Notes: a model not told the origin generated them from the letters alone. A stretch of 28,218 nucleotides of DNA from Hungatella sp. UBA4396 (GCA_002389905.1 DGRE01000054.1:1-28218); one strand, 5' to 3'; shown: positions 12,404-21,165, numbered from the stretch's first letter. Numbers and translations are program-made.

Positions 12404-14802
12404 TATAAATGCCCTCCTTCAGCTGCTGTTGATAAAATCTCATCCGTCAGATCATTTAGCATTCCATTCATCCGGTCAAAATCGGTTTCGGTCTTCAGGG
12501 TGTTGTTATTGGTTAAGTCAATTTTAAGTTCTGCCAGGGTGAACCGGTTAATGACATCCTGTTCTGCGGCATCTCTCATAAATTTCAGTTCTTCATCCAT
12601 AGCGTCCATAGTGTCCGCCATAGCTGCCGTATTACCAGCAGTCTGCCCCGTGTTGCCCGCTATATCAGATCCATAAGCCCCTGCAGCAGAATCATCTCCT
12701 GCAGCTTTGGCCGCCGCATCTGCTTTCGCCCCCTCTATTGTTGCCTGTCTTTGCATTCTGGCATCATCTGCGGCCCTTACAGCCCTGTCATAATCACTCC
12801 GTCTGCTCTCTCTTGCGGCCGCATTTGCATCTTTCTTGGCCATTAGTTCCGCTGCTCTCTGGCTCTGCTTTATCTGCTCTTTCACTGCAGCATCCGCTGC
12901 AAATTCTACATGATCGATTAATTGAATTGATAAGCCCCCTACGCTGTTGGCGACATTTATTAGTTTGTTAATTCGATCGATGGCACCGTTTACTAATGAC
13001 TGCAAGTTATTCAGCACATTTACTTTCATATTTCCAATGGAGTTTTGCACTCCCACCTTAAACGCTTCAAAACCATAGAGCATATTATCAATGTTGTCAG
13101 CAATAATGCTCGACCATGCCTGGGCTCCCAGCTTCATTTCATCCCATTTTTTCAATACTGCATTGGCACAAATCAGCCAAGCCACCTTTAATCCACCTAC
13201 AGACTGTACCCACCTGTAAATGGCCGCTACAACAACGCCAATAGCTAAGGCAATCCAAAAAAGTGGATTTGCCATAAGAGTTGTAAAGAATGCTTTGGCG
13301 GCCCCGTCTGCAACCCACGTCGCCGCTGCCTGAATACCCAGGGCTGCGGCATAGGCAAGCATTGCGGTGGCCAGACCATAAAAAATGGGGGCTATAGTAG
13401 ACCAATTATCATTAATAAAAGTGGCTCCTTGCCCAATCGCCTGTATCACGGGGAAAAATGCTTGTAACAGGGTCGTTTGTATGCTCGTCATGACCTGGCT
13501 AAATGTCATGGGCATAGAATTGAATTTTTCATTTGTTTCTTCTGCCATGTTAAGAAGTGAAGCTTTCACAACCTGTGCTGAAACCGCACCGTCTGCCGCA
13601 TATGATTTTATAGAACCTTCTGCCCAACCCATATTCTTTTCTATGGTCCTGGCAATTCCCGGTGCTGCATCAAGAATAGAATTCAGCTCCTCACCTCTTA
13701 AGGCACCGGCAGCCATTGCCTGAGATAATTGAACCATGGCATTGGATTGTTCCTGTGCTGTAGCTCCGCCGATTACGAACTGTTTATTTACCTGCTCCAT
13801 GAAAGCAATTAATTCTTTGTTGCTATTAAAAGCATTTCCCGCATTCAATCCCATTTTAGCAATGGCACTGGCCGTATCCATGTAGGGTGCTCTTGCTCTC
13901 TGCGCTGAAGCAAATATCATCTGATTTAACTGTTCCGTACTTTGAAGACCATCGTTCATCAGATTTAGTCTGGCGGTCGTCTGAGTTACACTGTCAGACA
14001 TCGCTATGACTTTCTGGGCACTAAAAGCAAGTCCAGCACTCATTGCCAACCCTTTCAGTTTTGACCATAACCCGGTAGCTGCGCTGGTTCCATCTCTGAT
14101 GGAATTATTAAACTGGTTTTGGGCATTTAAATTATCCCGAATATTACGCTCAGCAGAATCCATTACGGAATTAAGCTGTTGATAAGCGGTATTGGCTGCG
14201 CTAATATCCATCCGCCCCATGGCCTGATTTAATGTTTCCTGAACGGAAGTTGCCTGGCTAAGCTTTCCTCGGAGAGCTTCCAATTCATTATTAGTCCGCT
14301 CTGTTCGTAAATCTACCGGTATACTGTTGAGTTGCTGGATCCGGAGGGATAACGCCTGCATCCGGTTTTCCGTTGCTGCTACATCATTTAACATTCCGGG
14401 CGGCGTCACCCTCATGCTCCTGGCTTGGGCGGATATGACTTTCTGGCTTTCGTATAATTGTCTTGCCATCTGGTCTGCAGCCTGATATTCCGCCTGGAAT
14501 CGATCAGCGCCGGAATTCATAAAGACCTCCGGAACTGCCCCGGTGTTCCAGCTCGGCTCCGGAGGGGAGGGCGAAGGGGTGGCTGCGGCTCTTTCCATCT
14601 CTTCCCGATATCTGGCCATTTCTGCTGAAGCATCTGCAATTCCCTGCCTTGCAGCATCCATAGAAGCTGCATTTAGTCCCGCATCAGTCGCCACCTGCGC
14701 CTGCTCAAAGGCAGAGAGCATAATAGACATAGACTGAGTGATGTTATTTAATATCCCTGACATCTTGTCCTGTAACTGAATAGATGTTTGTAATCCTGCC
14801 AT
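12403..14802 (-). CDS. Tail tape measure protein
   Basis: 799 aa, which should set the length of the tail. The N-terminal 250 residues are mostly coiled coil rich in Ala, Gln and Met. Residues about 250-440 match the tape-measure N-terminal domain, including the typical GALRGEELNSILDAAPGIARTI segment (about 367-387). Two hydrophobic segments (about 471-493 and 512-530) probably enter the host membrane. The rest is again helical, ending in a flexible Ala/Gly/Asp-rich part. The start ATG is 5 bases after the stop of the frameshift ORF. It is shorter than many tape measures, suggesting a relatively short contractile tail. Confidence 0.92.
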   Translation of the reverse strand: MAGLQTSIQLQDKMSGILNNITQSMSIMLSAFEQAQVATDAGLNAASMDAARQGIADASAEMARYREEMERAAATPSPSPPEPSWNTGAVPEVFMNSGADRFQAEYQAADQMARQLYESQKVISAQARSMRVTPPGMLNDVAATENRMQALSLRIQQLNSIPVDLRTERTNNELEALRGKLSQATSVQETLNQAMGRMDISAANTAYQQLNSVMDSAERNIRDNLNAQNQFNNSIRDGTSAATGLWSKLKGLAMSAGLAFSAQKVIAMSDSVTQTTARLNLMNDGLQSTEQLNQMIFASAQRARAPYMDTASAIAKMGLNAGNAFNSNKELIAFMEQVNKQFVIGGATAQEQSNAMVQLSQAMAAGALRGEELNSILDAAPGIARTIEKNMGWAEGSIKSYAADGAVSAQVVKASLLNMAEETNEKFNSMPMTFSQVMTSIQTTLLQAFFPVIQAIGQGATFINDNWSTIAPIFYGLATAMLAYAAALGIQAAATWVADGAAKAFFTTLMANPLFWIALAIGVVVAAIYRWVQSVGGLKVAWLICANAVLKKWDEMKLGAQAWSSIIADNIDNMLYGFEAFKVGVQNSIGNMKVNVLNNLQSLVNGAIDRINKLINVANSVGGLSIQLIDHVEFAADAAVKEQIKQSQRAAELMAKKDANAAARESRRSDYDRAVRAADDARMQRQATIEGAKADAAAKAAGDDSAAGAYGSDIAGNTGQTAGNTAAMADTMDAMDEELKFMRDAAEQDVINRFTLAELKIDLTNNNTLKTETDFDRMNGMLNDLTDEILSTAAEGGHL

Positions 14803-14807
14803 TTTTC

Positions 14808-14972
14808 CTATCCCCTTTTCCTTCTGGCCCTGGCGGCCTCTTTCTTGTCGTTCTTAAGTTTCATCTGAACCGCTGCTATAACAACAGCTTTTTCATAACG
14901 TGGAAGTTCCAGGTACTCATGGGGCCACTTATGAAGTTTATGGAGGCAATAGTAAGCAATATTGGCTTCCAT
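14808..14972 (-). CDS. Tail assembly chaperone frameshift partner (XkdN-T), 54-aa frame
   Basis: A 54-codon frame starting at ATG 14972, stop TAG at 14808-14810. The protein is basic and helical (YYCLHKLHKWPHEYLELP, ending RARRKRG). The same frame is entered from the XkdN-like gene by a -1 shift at 14990-14996, giving an in-frame extension of about 60 residues (L-M-E-G-G-D then this ORF). A strong GGAGGGGGG just upstream would also allow separate initiation. The place between the tube/chaperone gene and the tape measure is that of lambda T in gpGT and its homologues. The extended chaperone loads the tape measure while the tube forms. Confidence 0.85.
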   Translation of the reverse strand: MEANIAYYCLHKLHKWPHEYLELPRYEKAVVIAAVQMKLKNDKKEAARARRKRG

Positions 14973-14986
14973 ATCGCCCCCCTCCA

Positions 14987-15415
14987 TTAGTTTTTTGCGT
15001 CTTCCACCAGATCTTCCAAAGCAATATCAAAGCCATTAATCTCCTGTACCTTGGCTAAGTAATCCTGATACTCACCCGGGGTAAGCATCTTTTTCAGAAG
15101 GGATTCTGCCCCCATCACCTGATAGGAATCCTGAAGCTCCTTATTGTTTAAATCCGGAAATACCGTGCAGGCTACAGCAAGCTTGCCTACATACTGGGCA
15201 TAGTCAGTTTCCGGCATATAAGCGCCTCTCTTTCCAGGAATGGGCTTTCTTTTTGTGCACTCTTTTTTAATCAACTCATCCTGCTCTGGTGTAATACACT
15301 TGATCTCCCACTCTGCCGGTTTTCCGGCTTTATCCTTAATACGCTTGGTTGCTGCATACTTCACATTTTCCACTGTTACTGTATTCTGGCTTAAAAAACA
15401 ACTTAAATCTCCCAT
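14987..15415 (-). CDS. xkdN: Tail assembly chaperone (XkdN homologue), upstream frame
   Basis: 142 aa, ATG 15415 with GAGAGGAT upstream. It follows the tube gene by 22 bases, as xkdN follows xkdM. Features are an N-terminal strand region with VENVKYAATKRIKDK, the segment EWEIKCITPEQDELIKKEC, and a C-terminal helical part (LLKKMLTPGEYQDYLAKVQEINGFDIALEDLVEDA). It corresponds functionally to lambda gpG. The last codons read GCA-AAA-AAC-TAA, so a perfect slippery heptamer abuts the stop and part of the product should be extended into the 14808-14972 frame. Confidence 0.9.
   Translation of the reverse strand: MGDLSCFLSQNTVTVENVKYAATKRIKDKAGKPAEWEIKCITPEQDELIKKECTKRKPIPGKRGAYMPETDYAQYVGKLAVACTVFPDLNNKELQDSYQVMGAESLLKKMLTPGEYQDYLAKVQEINGFDIALEDLVEDAKN
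14990..14996 (-). promoter_or_regulatory. -1 ribosomal frameshift site A-AAA-AAC
   Basis: The heptamer A-AAA-AAC lies in the correct phase of the XkdN-like frame, and the stop TAA follows immediately (14987-14989). Slipping by -1 gives CTA-ATG-GAG-GGG-GGC-GAT-ATG, which runs into the 54-codon ORF without a stop. Frameshifting at this position of the gene order is conserved in tailed phages. Confidence 0.85.
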
Positions 15416-15437
15416 AGGTTCTTATCCTCTCTTTCTT

Positions 15438-15911
15438 TTACTGCATTCCTGCAAGGTTGCTAAACTTCTCTGGCATTTCCCAACTCTCGAAGGTAAAATC
15501 AAACTCATCTTCCAAATAGTCAGCATCTGCATCAAATTTAGCAATGGTTCCTCCATCAAGATTACAATCCTTTAAAATAATGGTCTGACGCCCCACACTG
15601 GAGGTCGGATCTTCATTCGTCACCTGGATATCGAAATAAACATCTTTCCCGGTTTCCTGAAACTGATATAGCAGTTCTCGAAAGATACTGGTATTGTAAT
15701 GAAAGGTTGCCGATCCACTTCCTTTGGAGCCCGTGGTCTTATTCCCTTTCATGGTTCTTCCTAAAATCGGAACTTCCGTTTTGGTCTTTTCAATCTTAGC
15801 TTCCAGGTTAAGGGCCTGCATGAAGTTGTACCGGTTGCTCCCGATTGTAATATAACACTCTGCAAGAGAAGCACTGATCGCCTCCCAGGCATTCATGGTG
15901 TTCTGGTTCAT
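15438..15911 (-). CDS. xkdM: Tail tube protein (XkdM homologue)
   Basis: 157 aa, ATG 15911 with GGAGTGGAGG upstream. XkdM-like tube protein: ALNLEAKIEKTKTEVPILGRTMKGNKTTGSKGSGSATF, followed by FHYNTSIFRELL, QETGKDVYFDIQV and the strand DCNLDGGTIAKFDAD near the C-terminus. These proteins form the inner tube inside the sheath. It is placed directly after the sheath gene with 16 bases between them. Confidence 0.92.
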   Translation of the reverse strand: MNQNTMNAWEAISASLAECYITIGSNRYNFMQALNLEAKIEKTKTEVPILGRTMKGNKTTGSKGSGSATFHYNTSIFRELLYQFQETGKDVYFDIQVTNEDPTSSVGRQTIILKDCNLDGGTIAKFDADADYLEDEFDFTFESWEMPEKFSNLAGMQ

Positions 15912-15927
15912 ATTCCTCCACTCCTTC

Positions 15928-17226
15928 CTACGATACGACTACGGTCATATACAGCTGGCTCATACAGTTAATTGGTTCTACCGGAAAGTTTACCACAACA
16001 GACCGTTTGCTGGAACCTTTGTTGACCGTGATAGAGTCAGCACTTACAGCTTCAATGGCCCGGAGCGTTGTCAGCTGCTTCCCGTAAGTTACAATGTCAT
16101 TCCAGAGCCCTACCCGGCCTGCGGCATCATTGGGCATCTTGCCAAGGTAACGGGTATTGAACAGAGAGGCAATATCATTCCCGATCTGATCCAGGACTCG
16201 GATCGTCTGGTTACTGGAAAAATCCTCTCCCGTTTCCTCTGTATAAGTTACCAGAGTATTGATATCCATCAGTACCCGGATTTCACTCCCAACCTTGTGG
16301 AACATAAACTTCCCTGACTGAACTCCCTCTTTCAGCTGGATCTGGGTGTAATCAGCTTTAACGGAATATTCTCCATCATACGTCTTATTCTCTGTGGTCT
16401 TGTTGACAGCGCAGGCCGCTTCTGCACCAGCGGTCCAGTAAACCAAGCCTGACTCCAGTTCCTCCACTTCATTCTCCACGGAAATGACGCCTTCATAATC
16501 AGCTTTGGCATATCGGTATAAAACTGTCTGGAACTTAATTCCATTTTCGTCTCTCATCCGCTTGGTAAATGCCGCAAAGAGCGCTTTTACATTTTCATCA
16601 ACCGAAGGACAGCAGAGAATCTGAAAAGAATAACTCTCTATCTTTGCAAGAAAATCTGCATAGTCCTCACCGGTTATCGCTTCTCCGTTGGTTCCTCCGG
16701 TACATGGCATTCCGGCTGTTTCCGCAAGTATCGCAGTTTTCTTAAAGGTTATGTAGGTATTATCCTTTAAACCACTGGCACCGGCCACCGTCTGAGCGTC
16801 AACCTCTTTTCCTGCAAAAAAGGTTTTTACATCAAACTTTGTTTCATCGTCAATGTTCTTAGTAATCACCGTTTTTAAGCTATTTCCTCTAACACCCCCA
16901 TAAACAGCAGTACTGTAATCATTTGACGCCTTTGTGCCTGCATTCAGCCGGTAAAAGATTCCCTTTGTTAGATTCTTGAATAATTCTCTGACTGGGATCA
17001 TGGCTGCATCATCATAAGAATATCCAAATATCTCCCGGCTCTTTTCCTGGAATTCTTCCGCAGTTACTTCAAACACTGTTTTCTCTGGTCCCCAGTCAAG
17101 CACCATGGGAATAGCCGCAACTCCACGTTCCCCCATGGCAGCCCCTGTAGAAGCGGCACTTATAAAATTAATATAGGCACCTGGGAGTACCTTATTTTGT
17201 GTCGTAAAGCTTCCTCCGCCTAACAT
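15928..17226 (-). CDS. xkdK: Tail sheath protein (XkdK homologue)
   Basis: 432 aa, the normal length for a PBSX-type sheath. The start MLGGGSFTTQNKVLPGAYIN is typical, with the N-terminal arm that links neighbouring subunits. The C-terminal part (about 340-432: MDINTLVTYTEETGEDFSSNQ, RVLDQIGNDIASLF) is the conserved sheath core domain. This is the main sign that the virion has a contractile tail. ATG 17226 overlaps the end of the small YqzN-like gene by 7 bases. Confidence 0.95.
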   Translation of the reverse strand: MLGGGSFTTQNKVLPGAYINFISAASTGAAMGERGVAAIPMVLDWGPEKTVFEVTAEEFQEKSREIFGYSYDDAAMIPVRELFKNLTKGIFYRLNAGTKASNDYSTAVYGGVRGNSLKTVITKNIDDETKFDVKTFFAGKEVDAQTVAGASGLKDNTYITFKKTAILAETAGMPCTGGTNGEAITGEDYADFLAKIESYSFQILCCPSVDENVKALFAAFTKRMRDENGIKFQTVLYRYAKADYEGVISVENEVEELESGLVYWTAGAEAACAVNKTTENKTYDGEYSVKADYTQIQLKEGVQSGKFMFHKVGSEIRVLMDINTLVTYTEETGEDFSSNQTIRVLDQIGNDIASLFNTRYLGKMPNDAAGRVGLWNDIVTYGKQLTTLRAIEAVSADSITVNKGSSKRSVVVNFPVEPINCMSQLYMTVVVS

Positions 17227-17417
17227 GCACTCACCTTTCCTTTCATGAATTTCTCAAGCATTTCATCTACCTCTGCCATTGTATAGGCCTTTCCAGGCTC
17301 CAAAAGAGCATTGATCAGATCTTTTTTCCCTCGGTACCGTTTCGCATTTACTAACTGCTCTTTGATATAACGGGCAGCTCCTTCCGGTTCTGCGTGTTTA
17401 CTTGTTCTTCCTGCCAT
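17220..17417 (-). CDS. Small YqzN/YkzM-like protein
   Basis: 65 aa, basic then acidic. It has the pattern of the small YqzN/YkzM domain proteins encoded just before the sheath in PBSX and skin (RGKKDLINALLEPGKAYTMAEVDEMLEKFMKGKV). ATG 17417 has AAAGGAGTG upstream. It overlaps the sheath gene by 7 bases. The function of the family is not known; a role in sheath or neck assembly is suggested by its place. Confidence 0.85.
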   Translation of the reverse strand: MAGRTSKHAEPEGAARYIKEQLVNAKRYRGKKDLINALLEPGKAYTMAEVDEMLEKFMKGKVSAC

Positions 17418-17430
17418 AACTTCACTCCTT

Positions 17431-17844
17431 TCACTTTACCGTGATGTTCTCCATCGGGTCTTCTGTTTTGCCAGCCCGCAATCCGAACCGGCCATAATTA
17501 ATAAAGAAATTTAAAACTCCGTCCTTTGGTTCTCCGCTTCGTTTGGTCCCTCTCATCATAGAACCATCAGCCAGGGAAAGGTATTCCATGGACTCCATCA
17601 GTATATCAAGCACCCTGTTCAGCTCCCTGGCGGGCTTTTCTACCTCTCCCGGAAGATATTGAATACTCATTCCTGTGCTGCGGAAATACCTCGCACCAAG
17701 AAGAGGTTTTTCCGACGGTTCTAAAAAGCCAACAAAAAAACAGGGCTCAATCAGTCCCTGTTCTACTCCGCTCTCATATATGGTGACATCCGGAAAGAGT
17801 ACATCAAGCTTCCTGGTCACCGCAGTCATGATATTATTATACAT
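17431..17844 (-). CDS. xkdJ: Tail terminator protein (XkdJ-like)
   Basis: 137 aa, ATG 17844 with AAAGGGGG upstream. The sequence has the pattern of the phage tail-terminator family between the gp10-like protein and the sheath: an N-terminal helix (MTAVTRKLDVLFPDVTIYE), PCFFVGFLEPSEKPLLG, YLPGEVEKPARELNRVLDIL and FINYGRFG near the end. It should cap the tail tube at the neck. It overlaps the upstream gene by 8 bases. Confidence 0.82.
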   Translation of the reverse strand: MYNNIMTAVTRKLDVLFPDVTIYESGVEQGLIEPCFFVGFLEPSEKPLLGARYFRSTGMSIQYLPGEVEKPARELNRVLDILMESMEYLSLADGSMMRGTKRSGEPKDGVLNFFINYGRFGLRAGKTEDPMENITVK

Positions 17845-18301
17845 GATATGCCCCCTTTAAATAATCGGATATTCTTTTCTCAAGCATCTTGGGAGCCTGC
17901 TCTTGCAGTTGTTGCTCTGAAATGGTCAGCATGAGCTGTCCAGGAACCCAGCCTTTATGATTAGCTGTCCGGTGCCCATATTCCACATAGGAGGCATACT
18001 CAACAGGATTTATGATCTCAACCACATAGGTGTCGCCAAAATGATTGACCTTTAGAGTATTCGCATACTGGGCTGCCCCTCTGGTCTTTAACCCTTCCGA
18101 CCCGGACCCGCTTCCCTGTGTGGTCCACCCCCGCCTTAGATTACCACTGTCACTTGGAGTCCGTTTAATCACCTTGGCAAGCAGCCGGGCCGCTAAATAT
18201 CTGGCACAGTCTTCACAAAACTTATCCCGGTCCTTATCAAGCTGTGCGATCTGCTTTTGAAGCTGTCTCACTTCTTTAAAATCAAATTTTCCACCAGACA
18301 T
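17837..18301 (-). CDS. xkdI: HK97 gp10-like neck/tail component (XkdI-like)
   Basis: 154 aa from ATG 18301 (TAATG overlap with the preceding stop, GGAGAAGG upstream). The open frame is six codons longer, but the extra part has no ribosome site. HK97 gp10 family features: a helical N-terminus (FKEVRQLQKQIAQLDKDRDKF), ARLLAKVIKRTPSDSGNLRRGW, and VNHFGDTYVVEIINPVEYASYVEYGHR, which is the typical family core. It acts at the head-tail junction. Confidence 0.88.
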   Translation of the reverse strand: MSGGKFDFKEVRQLQKQIAQLDKDRDKFCEDCARYLAARLLAKVIKRTPSDSGNLRRGWTTQGSGSGSEGLKTRGAAQYANTLKVNHFGDTYVVEIINPVEYASYVEYGHRTANHKGWVPGQLMLTISEQQLQEQAPKMLEKRISDYLKGAYHV

Positions 18302-18687
18302 TATGCCTTCTCCTTCCAAAGCTCCAGAACAATCTCCTGATGACTGCCATATACTGCCGGCTGGCCGCTTCCGGAATAGAATTCGGTCCGGCCAGCTTGA
18401 GTAATTTCTATTTTACTTCCAGGCTTCACCACGATCTCTGGTGCAAGAAACAGCTTGATCACCTGATGTAGCTCGGAAACAGTTTCCGTATCATCGGTGG
18501 CAGGAGTACTTGAAAAGGAAAGGTAACAGGGTTGATTTTCCACCACCTTCACCAGTCTCTGACTGGTTACCTTTGTGTCCGGATCCTTATAGGGCTGTTT
18601 TTCATAAATATTGCTGGTTCCCTCATAAGTAGATTCAATAGCTGCCCGGTGCATCCTTCTTGCCTGCTTCATTGCGTTCGATATCAC
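18301..18687 (-). CDS. xkdH: Head-tail stopper/closure protein (XkdH-like)
   Basis: 128 aa from GTG 18687 with GGGTGA 7 bases upstream. An N-terminal helix is followed by a beta-rich body (CYLSFSS, HQVIKLFLAPEIVVKPGSKIEIT, YSGSGQPAVYGSHQEIVLE), as in YqbH/XkdH-type stopper proteins that close the connector after packaging. Its position between the gp6-like connector and the gp10-like protein supports this. Confidence 0.78.
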   Translation of the reverse strand: MISNAMKQARRMHRAAIESTYEGTSNIYEKQPYKDPDTKVTSQRLVKVVENQPCYLSFSSTPATDDTETVSELHQVIKLFLAPEIVVKPGSKIEITQAGRTEFYSGSGQPAVYGSHQEIVLELWKEKA

Positions 18688-18693
18688 CTGTAA

Positions 18694-19029
18694 TCACCCT
18701 GTCTTTCTGTATCGGTTCAACTGGGCCTTGTAATTCTTTAAAATGCTTCCCTGTAAAGCCCCAGCAGTGCTGGAAAAGCTGGTTTTGGTATCCCCTTCAG
18801 AGATGGAGGTGACCATAACCGGCGCCTCCCCCTCTCCCAGCCTTTCATGACGGTATAAATCTACCGCCATACGATAACAGGTGTTTATCAATCCTTCAGG
18901 GACGCTTTTGATATGACAGTAATTCCTTACCGTCTCCTCAACATCCTCCGTGATAAAGGTAAGCTGGGGATCCTGGGAGACATCTTCCTTGGATATCCCC
19001 AGCAATTCTTTTAATTTTCCCAGTTCCAT
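18694..19029 (-). CDS. Head-tail connector, gp6/gp15-like
   Basis: 111 aa, ATG 19029 with AAGGAGG upstream. Mostly helical (LGKLKELLGISKEDVSQDPQLTFI, EETVRNYCHIKSVPEGLINTCYRMAVDLYR), matching the phage gp6-like connector family that forms the ring below the portal. It follows the major capsid gene by 10 bases. Confidence 0.82.
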   Translation of the reverse strand: MELGKLKELLGISKEDVSQDPQLTFITEDVEETVRNYCHIKSVPEGLINTCYRMAVDLYRHERLGEGEAPVMVTSISEGDTKTSFSSTAGALQGSILKNYKAQLNRYRKTG

Positions 19030-19039
19030 AGAATCCTCC

Positions 19040-20059
19040 TTATGAAATGGTGGCTACAAATACCTGATCCGCATAAGGGAAGGATGGCAGCGCCGTAGCC
19101 ACGGCCTTGATCCACTTAGCCACCGGGTCAATGGTATTGTACTGGCAGACAATGATCTTTCCCACCTCAGAAATCTCAACATCGGCGTTTCTCCTAAGCT
19201 CCAGCTCCTCTGCGGTCACGCCGTAGAACGTGTCTCCCATCTTGCCTTCGGGCATCATAACAAAGGCATTCTCCGGAAGAAAACGCTTTGCCATGTATTT
19301 CCCCTTTGCATCCTGAATACGATACTTTTTATCGTAAATGGCAATCTGGGGAAGTTTCTGCTGGGCAAGGAATGCATTCAGCTCCGCTACAGTCAAAAGC
19401 TTGGAACTGTTTACGCCAAATACCGCCGCTCGGATCCTTTCATCACGCAGGATTGCGCTTAAGTTTTTCTTGGAAGTCAGAGCCCTAACAGGAGTAAAGC
19501 CGGTATCATCCACAATGGTTTCCACCATCTGCTCCATATCTTCCAGAATTGTGGGGCTTCCGGAAAGCCAGGTCTTACTTGCCTTATGCTCTGCCGGCAT
19601 TCCATAATCAATAGAGGCTTTTACACCGTTTTCATTGATCACGATCTTCCCAGTGGAGAGAGCCTCCATTCTCATACACTCCACGCGGGTACGGACAGAT
19701 GCCACCAGGTTATCGACATCACGGAAAATGTTCTTGATCATATCCTCCTCTTCCCGGTCATTTCTGGGGCTTTCCAGAGCAATGATTGTCTTCTCCGGGA
19801 TCTTGATTTTCTTCTTGATCAGAGCCAGATCCTGAGTAAATACTTCAGCACCTTCTCTGGATCCGATCTCTGCCTCGGTGTCAAAAGCATGAACCTTTGC
19901 GGATACTGGTAAATTACTGGCACCCTTTACCATGTCAATTTCTAGTGCTTCCTTTTTATCTTCCGGAAACAAATATTCCCCCATATAAGCTTCCTGGGCA
20001 CGTTCCTTCGTGTAATCAATCAAATCTCTTGGCGTTAATAATTCTTCTACTCTGGGCAT
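19040..20059 (-). CDS. Major capsid protein (lambda gpE-like family)
   Basis: 339 aa, ATG 20059 with AAGGAGGAC upstream. The Phage_cap_E-type pattern is visible: an N-terminal DLIDYTKERAQEAYMGEYLFPEDKK segment, the extended middle around TVDDTGFTPVRALTSKKNLSAIL, and the C-terminal LELRRNADVEISEVGKIIVCQYNTIDPVAKWIKAV. The HK97 fold is expected. It lies between the decoration protein and the connector, and the upstream scaffold gene gives the usual order scaffold-decoration-capsid. Confidence 0.93.
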   Translation of the reverse strand: MPRVEELLTPRDLIDYTKERAQEAYMGEYLFPEDKKEALEIDMVKGASNLPVSAKVHAFDTEAEIGSREGAEVFTQDLALIKKKIKIPEKTIIALESPRNDREEEDMIKNIFRDVDNLVASVRTRVECMRMEALSTGKIVINENGVKASIDYGMPAEHKASKTWLSGSPTILEDMEQMVETIVDDTGFTPVRALTSKKNLSAILRDERIRAAVFGVNSSKLLTVAELNAFLAQQKLPQIAIYDKKYRIQDAKGKYMAKRFLPENAFVMMPEGKMGDTFYGVTAEELELRRNADVEISEVGKIIVCQYNTIDPVAKWIKAVATALPSFPYADQVFVATIS

Positions 20060-20062
20060 GTC

Positions 20063-20473
20063 TTAGTCCTCCTTAATCTGTAACTGTCCATCAACAAAGA
20101 ATTTGATGTACGGCATTTTTACAATGAGTTGCTGTATGGCTTCCACGATATAATCTCCATGGAGGCGTTCGGCGTTAACGGATCCATCAATCATAAGCGC
20201 TCCCGGCTGCGGGCCAGGGGTGACCTCTACCGTATCGAAAAGAATGCCTGAGGGCGTTGCCGACAAGGCATAAGTATAAGAACCGGAAGATCCGCTCCTT
20301 GTCACTTTTACCACCTTTCCATCCTTGTCCAGAAAGGTCCCGGCAGGAACAAATTTCTTTCCATGCTCATCAGAAGTGATGCCGGTATCATTTACCGTGC
20401 AGCTGATGTTCTGGTACTTCTCACTTTTTAAAAATTCCGGGGTATTTCCAAAGGTCTTTTTTGATAAAAACAT
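20063..20473 (-). CDS. Probable capsid decoration protein
   Basis: 136 aa, ATG 20473 with GAGGAAA upstream, 4 bases before the capsid gene. Beta-rich middle: KKFVPAGTFLDKDGKVVKVTRSGSSGSYTYAL, then DTVEVTPGPQPGALMIDGSVNAERL, and a C-terminal helix (YIVEAIQQLIVKMPYIKF). Size and position between scaffold and major capsid protein fit the head-stabilising proteins of the gpD kind. The fold is not proven from the sequence. Confidence 0.7.
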   Translation of the reverse strand: MFLSKKTFGNTPEFLKSEKYQNISCTVNDTGITSDEHGKKFVPAGTFLDKDGKVVKVTRSGSSGSYTYALSATPSGILFDTVEVTPGPQPGALMIDGSVNAERLHGDYIVEAIQQLIVKMPYIKFFVDGQLQIKED

Positions 20474-20497
20474 TTTATTTCCTCGCTTTCATTTTTG

Positions 20498-21115
20498 TTA
20501 ACCCCATGCTTTTGCATAAGGGTTTTCTGCTGCTTCTGTTGACTTGTTTAAAGCTTCCGCAATCCCTTTTCCAAAACCGTTTTCATTGGTGCTGCCGGCT
20601 CTGGGTTTGTAGCCCCCTGTACCTGATCCACTTCCTGCACCACCCCTGCCCGGATCGGATTCTTTGAACAGGAATGCTTTGGATTCCTTAATGGACTTAA
20701 TCTGTTCGTCCAGACCGGAGACTTTTCCATCATCAGCCAGAATTAATTTGGTTTTATCCACAAGGCCCGTCACAATATCAACATCGTGTACGGTGCCGGC
20801 AAGGGCCACCTTAATGGCAGTGAAAAGCTTCAGTTCTTTCATGTCCGCCTCATTTTTTTCCTTAGTAGCCTTGTTTTCTGCCTGCAGGATCTCAATCGTC
20901 TTTTTCAGCTCTGCATTATCCCCACTGTTCTTTTTTAAGTCTTCCAGCTGTTTATCCCGGTCCTTAATGTCCTTTTCCAACTGTCCCTTAGCCTGATTGG
21001 CAGTATCATAGTCTGCTTTAGGGACATAGGCTTCCAGTTCCTTTTTAGACGCTTCTGCGGCTTTTGCCGCCTGTTCCTCACTGATTCCAAGAGCAACAAA
21101 TTCTTCTTTTTTCAT
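20498..21115 (-). CDS. Capsid scaffold protein (Phage_GP20-like)
   Basis: 205 aa from ATG 21115, preceded by AAAGGATGA; the seven extra upstream codons lack a ribosome site. Long coiled coil (about 20-110: KKELEAYVPKADYDTANQAK, DKQLEDLKKNSGDNAELKKT), then VTGLVDKTKLILADDGKVSGLDEQIKSIKE as in GP20-family scaffolds. A Gly/Ser-rich linker and a C-terminal helix that should bind the capsid protein follow. Scaffolds guide procapsid assembly and then leave. Confidence 0.9.
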   Translation of the reverse strand: MKKEEFVALGISEEQAAKAAEASKKELEAYVPKADYDTANQAKGQLEKDIKDRDKQLEDLKKNSGDNAELKKTIEILQAENKATKEKNEADMKELKLFTAIKVALAGTVHDVDIVTGLVDKTKLILADDGKVSGLDEQIKSIKESKAFLFKESDPGRGGAGSGSGTGGYKPRAGSTNENGFGKGIAEALNKSTEAAENPYAKAWG

Positions 21116-21144
21116 GATCTCATCCTTTCTTTGCAATAAAATAA

Positions 21145-21165
21145 CACCCAGGAGATTCCTGCGTG
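21145..21165 (-). terminator. Terminator-like hairpin before the scaffold gene
   Basis: On the - strand CACGCAGGA, a 3-base loop and TCCTGGGTG form a stem with one mismatch, followed by TTATTTTATT. It lies 30 bases before the scaffold start. The stretch 21166-21228 holds nothing else that I can name. Confidence 0.45.

Noticed and set aside
15895..16317. 140-codon open frame on the + strand opposite the sheath gene
   Set aside because: It overlaps the strongly supported sheath and tube genes, lacks a promoter, and shows no family pattern.
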